In this document: positions 62,196 through 64,000 of the stretch, in pieces
How the letters are laid out: the number at the start of each line of letters is the position of its first letter
Numbering within the stretch: the first letter of the stretch is position 1
Source: Bacteroidia bacterium
Lineage (GTDB): Bacteria; Bacteroidota; Bacteroidia; J057
Direction of reading: 5' to 3'
Assembly (NCBI GenBank): GCA_041391665.1
Contig: JAWKNO010000003.1
Location: 1,178,001-1,242,000 of the forward strand
DNA length: 64,000 bases
Made by a program: the position numbers and the translations under genes
Notes under the pieces: model-generated
What the model was told of the DNA's origin: nothing
Seen by the model: only the letters and a program-made list of their open reading frames with translations
The model's database searches: none

Positions 62196-64000
62196 TCAGG
62201 AATCTATTTCAAAGTCTCTCAGCAGGAACCTGAACTGTGTTTTCATTTCAGGAAATACTTCATCGTCATCCATTGCTATTTCCAGACTTATGTCGCCGGT
62301 TGTTTTAGGGTCAAACATGTTAAAGTCAACCGAATCATAGAAAACAGCCTTTTTGGAAGCGTGGCTGTATAAATATATATGAGGCGTTTCTGTGCCTTTT
62401 TTCCGCTCGAAAGTATGCCTGTCGATGACAAGCGGTGAGAGGTTCAGGTTTTTATCCATTTTGTGCTCGTCCAGATAGCTATCGCTTTTGACAAGCAGTA
62501 CAGATCTGGAGTCGGTGAAACTTTCCAGATTTTTGGGGCGGGTTCGGCCTTCAAAGTAGGAAGAGTTGGAAGCGTGAAGGCGGTCCAGATAGTGCACAAA
62601 TGAGAGATTTTCATCCCGAAATTTATTGACATCAATTTCTTTGACATTGATGAGATGATAGCGGACGAGGAAAGCCGTTTTTTTAAGAATTTCGCTCAGA
62701 TTGCGCTCACATTCCGGGCATTTGCGGATCAGGTTTTTGTCTAAAAAATTCTCTTCTATATTTTTCTTTAGTGTGGAAAGTTGAGTTTCCTTTTTTATCC
62801 CTTCAAAATACGCCCATAGTTTTTGGGCGGGATCGCCTTCTTTGGAGAGTCCCGTAAGGAGCACAGCAACTTCATCTTCGATTTTTTTTCCCTTTTGGTC
62901 TCTTTTTTCCAGAAAGAGGTCTATTTTCTCGTTGAGGAAGGCCTGATAAATCTCAAGTGCCAGCTGAAGATAATCAAAGGCAAAAACCTCATCCTCTCCG
63001 GGGAGAGAAATCATATTTTGAACTTTGGTAATCAGGGCTTTAAATGCTTTCTTTTTACGTATTTCATCCCAAAGCTGGGCGACCATGGCGTAACAGATAA
63101 ACCGGGAAACAGACTGATACGTTTGCAGCATTTGAGCAAACCGCGCCACGCTGGCCCGTTTCATATCTTTGGTATCTGCCAGCAGGATTCTTATCTGCGA
63201 GCCGATCGGCCAGGGGAAACTTGCGACTATGAGATCGAGTCGTTCCAGCGGCCCGATTTTTTCCTGCGTTCTCTGGTTAGTGATTTCCGATTCGAGTGCA
63301 GGGTCCCATTTCACCATTTCGTCCAGCACGGTATCCAATGCGACATTGGGAGTATAAGGTTCTGCCTCGTCATCATCGGAGCCGGCCTGGGGCAGCATCC
63401 AGTTGAGCACACTGTTTTTCTCGTCAGAACCTTCGGCTTCATTTACATAAAGGCCCCAGGGAAATCCACCTTTATCGTCAATGGCATCTTCATCCCAGGA
63501 GATTGAGCGATAGGTTTCGACCTCTTTGTCGTCAGCTTCTGCCACTGCCACCGCTTTGTCGAACGACTGTTTGAGCGTTTTTCCCTTTTCGAGATTTTTG
63601 TACAGAATATTCGCAAAAAAGGAAGCGGTTTTGTCATTGACAGGCCGGGCAGTAGCAATTACTGCCGGTACCCCCAGGCTTAAAAGCGTTACAACCTGAT
63701 CTTTGGTAGAGCAGCCGTTGAGGAAAACGAGTTTCAGGTTTTTTTGATCGGCGAGCAGTCTGGCGATACCTTTAGATTTAGCTTCGCCGGAGGTTAGAAA
63801 TATCTTATCATTGTCAGCATGTCCCGCGAAATGAAAAAGCACCACGCGGTTTTCAAACTTTCCCAGCCATTCAGCCAGTTTTTCGAGGCTGGATTCCTGA
63901 TCCCAGTGAAGCGTGTAGTCGCTTTGCGCCATGTCGGCGCGGTCATGTAAAATGGTGTATATCTCGTCTGCTTCTTTGGTTAGTTCGGCAAGGTACGCGC
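62196..64000 (-). CDS. CHAT-domain caspase-like protease, 5' end outside window
   Basis: At least 600 residues; the frame stays open to position 64000, so the true start lies beyond it (an internal Met at 63932 is not the start). The visible N-terminus AELTKEADEIYTILHDRAD fits the family opening. The caspase-fold dyad is His in LFHFAGHADN (codon 63819-63821) and Cys in FLNGCSTKDQ (codon 63711-63713). The CHAT domain ends near residue 200. A ~390-residue mostly helical C-terminal region follows, including RFAQMLQTYQSVSRFICYAM and a single CPEC. It is the first visible gene of the operon with nSTAND1, FGE-like and repeat genes. Likely a protease released on signal, as in other CHAT systems (inference). 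Confidence 0.9.
   Translation of the reverse strand, partial: AYLAELTKEADEIYTILHDRADMAQSDYTLHWDQESSLEKLAEWLGKFENRVVLFHFAGHADNDKIFLTSGEAKSKGIARLLADQKNLKLVFLNGCSTKDQVVTLLSLGVPAVIATARPVNDKTASFFANILYKNLEKGKTLKQSFDKAVAVAEADDKEVETYRSISWDEDAIDDKGGFPWGLYVNEAEGSDEKNSVLNWMLPQAGSDDDEAEPYTPNVALDTVLDEMVKWDPALESEITNQRTQEKIGPLERLDLIVASFPWPIGSQIRILLADTKDMKRASVARFAQMLQTYQSVSRFICYAMVAQLWDEIRKKKAFKALITKVQNMISLPGEDEVFAFDYLQLALEIYQAFLNEKIDLFLEKRDQKGKKIEDEVAVLLTGLSKEGDPAQKLWAYFEGIKKETQLSTLKKNIEENFLDKNLIRKCPECERNLSEILKKTAFLVRYHLINVKEIDVNKFRDENLSFVHYLDRLHASNSSYFEGRTRPKNLESFTDSRSVLLVKSDSYLDEHKMDKNLNLSPLVIDRHTFERKKGTETPHIYLYSHASKKAVFYDSVDFNMFDPKTTGDISLEIAMDDDEVFPEMKTQFRFLLRDFEIDS

Noticed and set aside
62823..63506. 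227-residue plus-strand ORF
   Set aside because: Antisense to the CHAT gene; no recognisable motif and unnatural composition.
57365..64000. Diversity-generating retroelement with the FGE-fold domain as target
   Set aside because: No reverse transcriptase or template repeat in the window; the idea cannot be supported here.
1..64000. tRNA, rRNA, CRISPR arrays, transposases or phage genes
   Set aside because: None seen on either strand by reading; no clusters of direct repeats or transposase motifs.

Overview
The window looks like chromosomal DNA of a member of the Bacteroidota, probably the Saprospiria/Lewinella side of the phylum (inference). Signs seen: C-terminal type IX secretion (Por) sorting domains on secreted proteins, an arginine operon with an acyl-ornithine carbamoyltransferase in place of ordinary ArgF, TAnnTTTG-type -7 promoter boxes, and families typical of the phylum (GSCFA, DUF4403, YtxJ bacilliredoxin, THUMP-like methyltransferase). 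There are no rRNA, tRNA or CRISPR genes, no insertion sequence, and no obvious prophage.

Layout. 1-7.8 kb: a cut VOC protein, an amidohydrolase, a pair of secreted proteins (beta-helix protein and T9SS repeat protein), a GSCFA protein and three poorly known proteins. 7.9-12.1 kb: adk, obgE and a pair of M16 peptidases. 12.1-15.2 kb: two tandem paralogous exported SH3/barrel proteins and a small helical protein with a clear terminator. 15.3-23.4 kb: an eight-gene arginine operon on the minus strand (GNAT-argG-argC-argD-argF'-argB-argE-argH) with a long leader. 23.7-36 kb: dtd, a polytopic membrane protein coupled to a MazG-like protein, a DinB protein, a membrane cytochrome c fusion, HAD hydrolase, 4'-phosphopantetheinyl transferase, DUF4403, a T9SS protein, an EF-hand protein and a methyltransferase. 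35.8-46.9 kb: an orphan nuoH, clpC, a CoA-binding protein, apaG, ytxJ with a 39-residue lipoprotein gene, a THUMP-like methyltransferase coupled to a Rieske oxygenase, a glycoside-hydrolase-like lipoprotein, a thioredoxin-like protein, YqeY and CvpA. 47-52.8 kb: a coupled cluster (alpha/beta hydrolase, CBS protein, BamA-like barrel, NAD kinase), then trxB and cysQ. 52.9-57 kb: a glucarate dehydratase-like enzyme divergent from an aldolase/enoyl-CoA-reductase-like/acyl-CoA-dehydrogenase operon.

The most unusual part is 57.0-64.0 kb (minus strand, running off the window end): CHAT protease -> nSTAND1 NTPase -> membrane protein with a formylglycine-enzyme-fold domain -> small protein of five exact 20-residue repeats. 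It has the parts of an NTPase-controlled conflict or programmed-death system (sensor, switch, protease), but function is inferred only from domains. Three details stand out. The NTPase core carries a ~580-residue helical insertion that seems built from copies of its own Walker B region. The expected C-terminal tail of the STAND module sits on the next gene, as if the protein were split. The FGE-fold domain lacks the catalytic cysteines.

Other points of interest are an alanine at the residue that separates acetyl- from succinyl-ornithine carbamoyltransferases, a structured leader before the arginine operon, and a lone nuoH.
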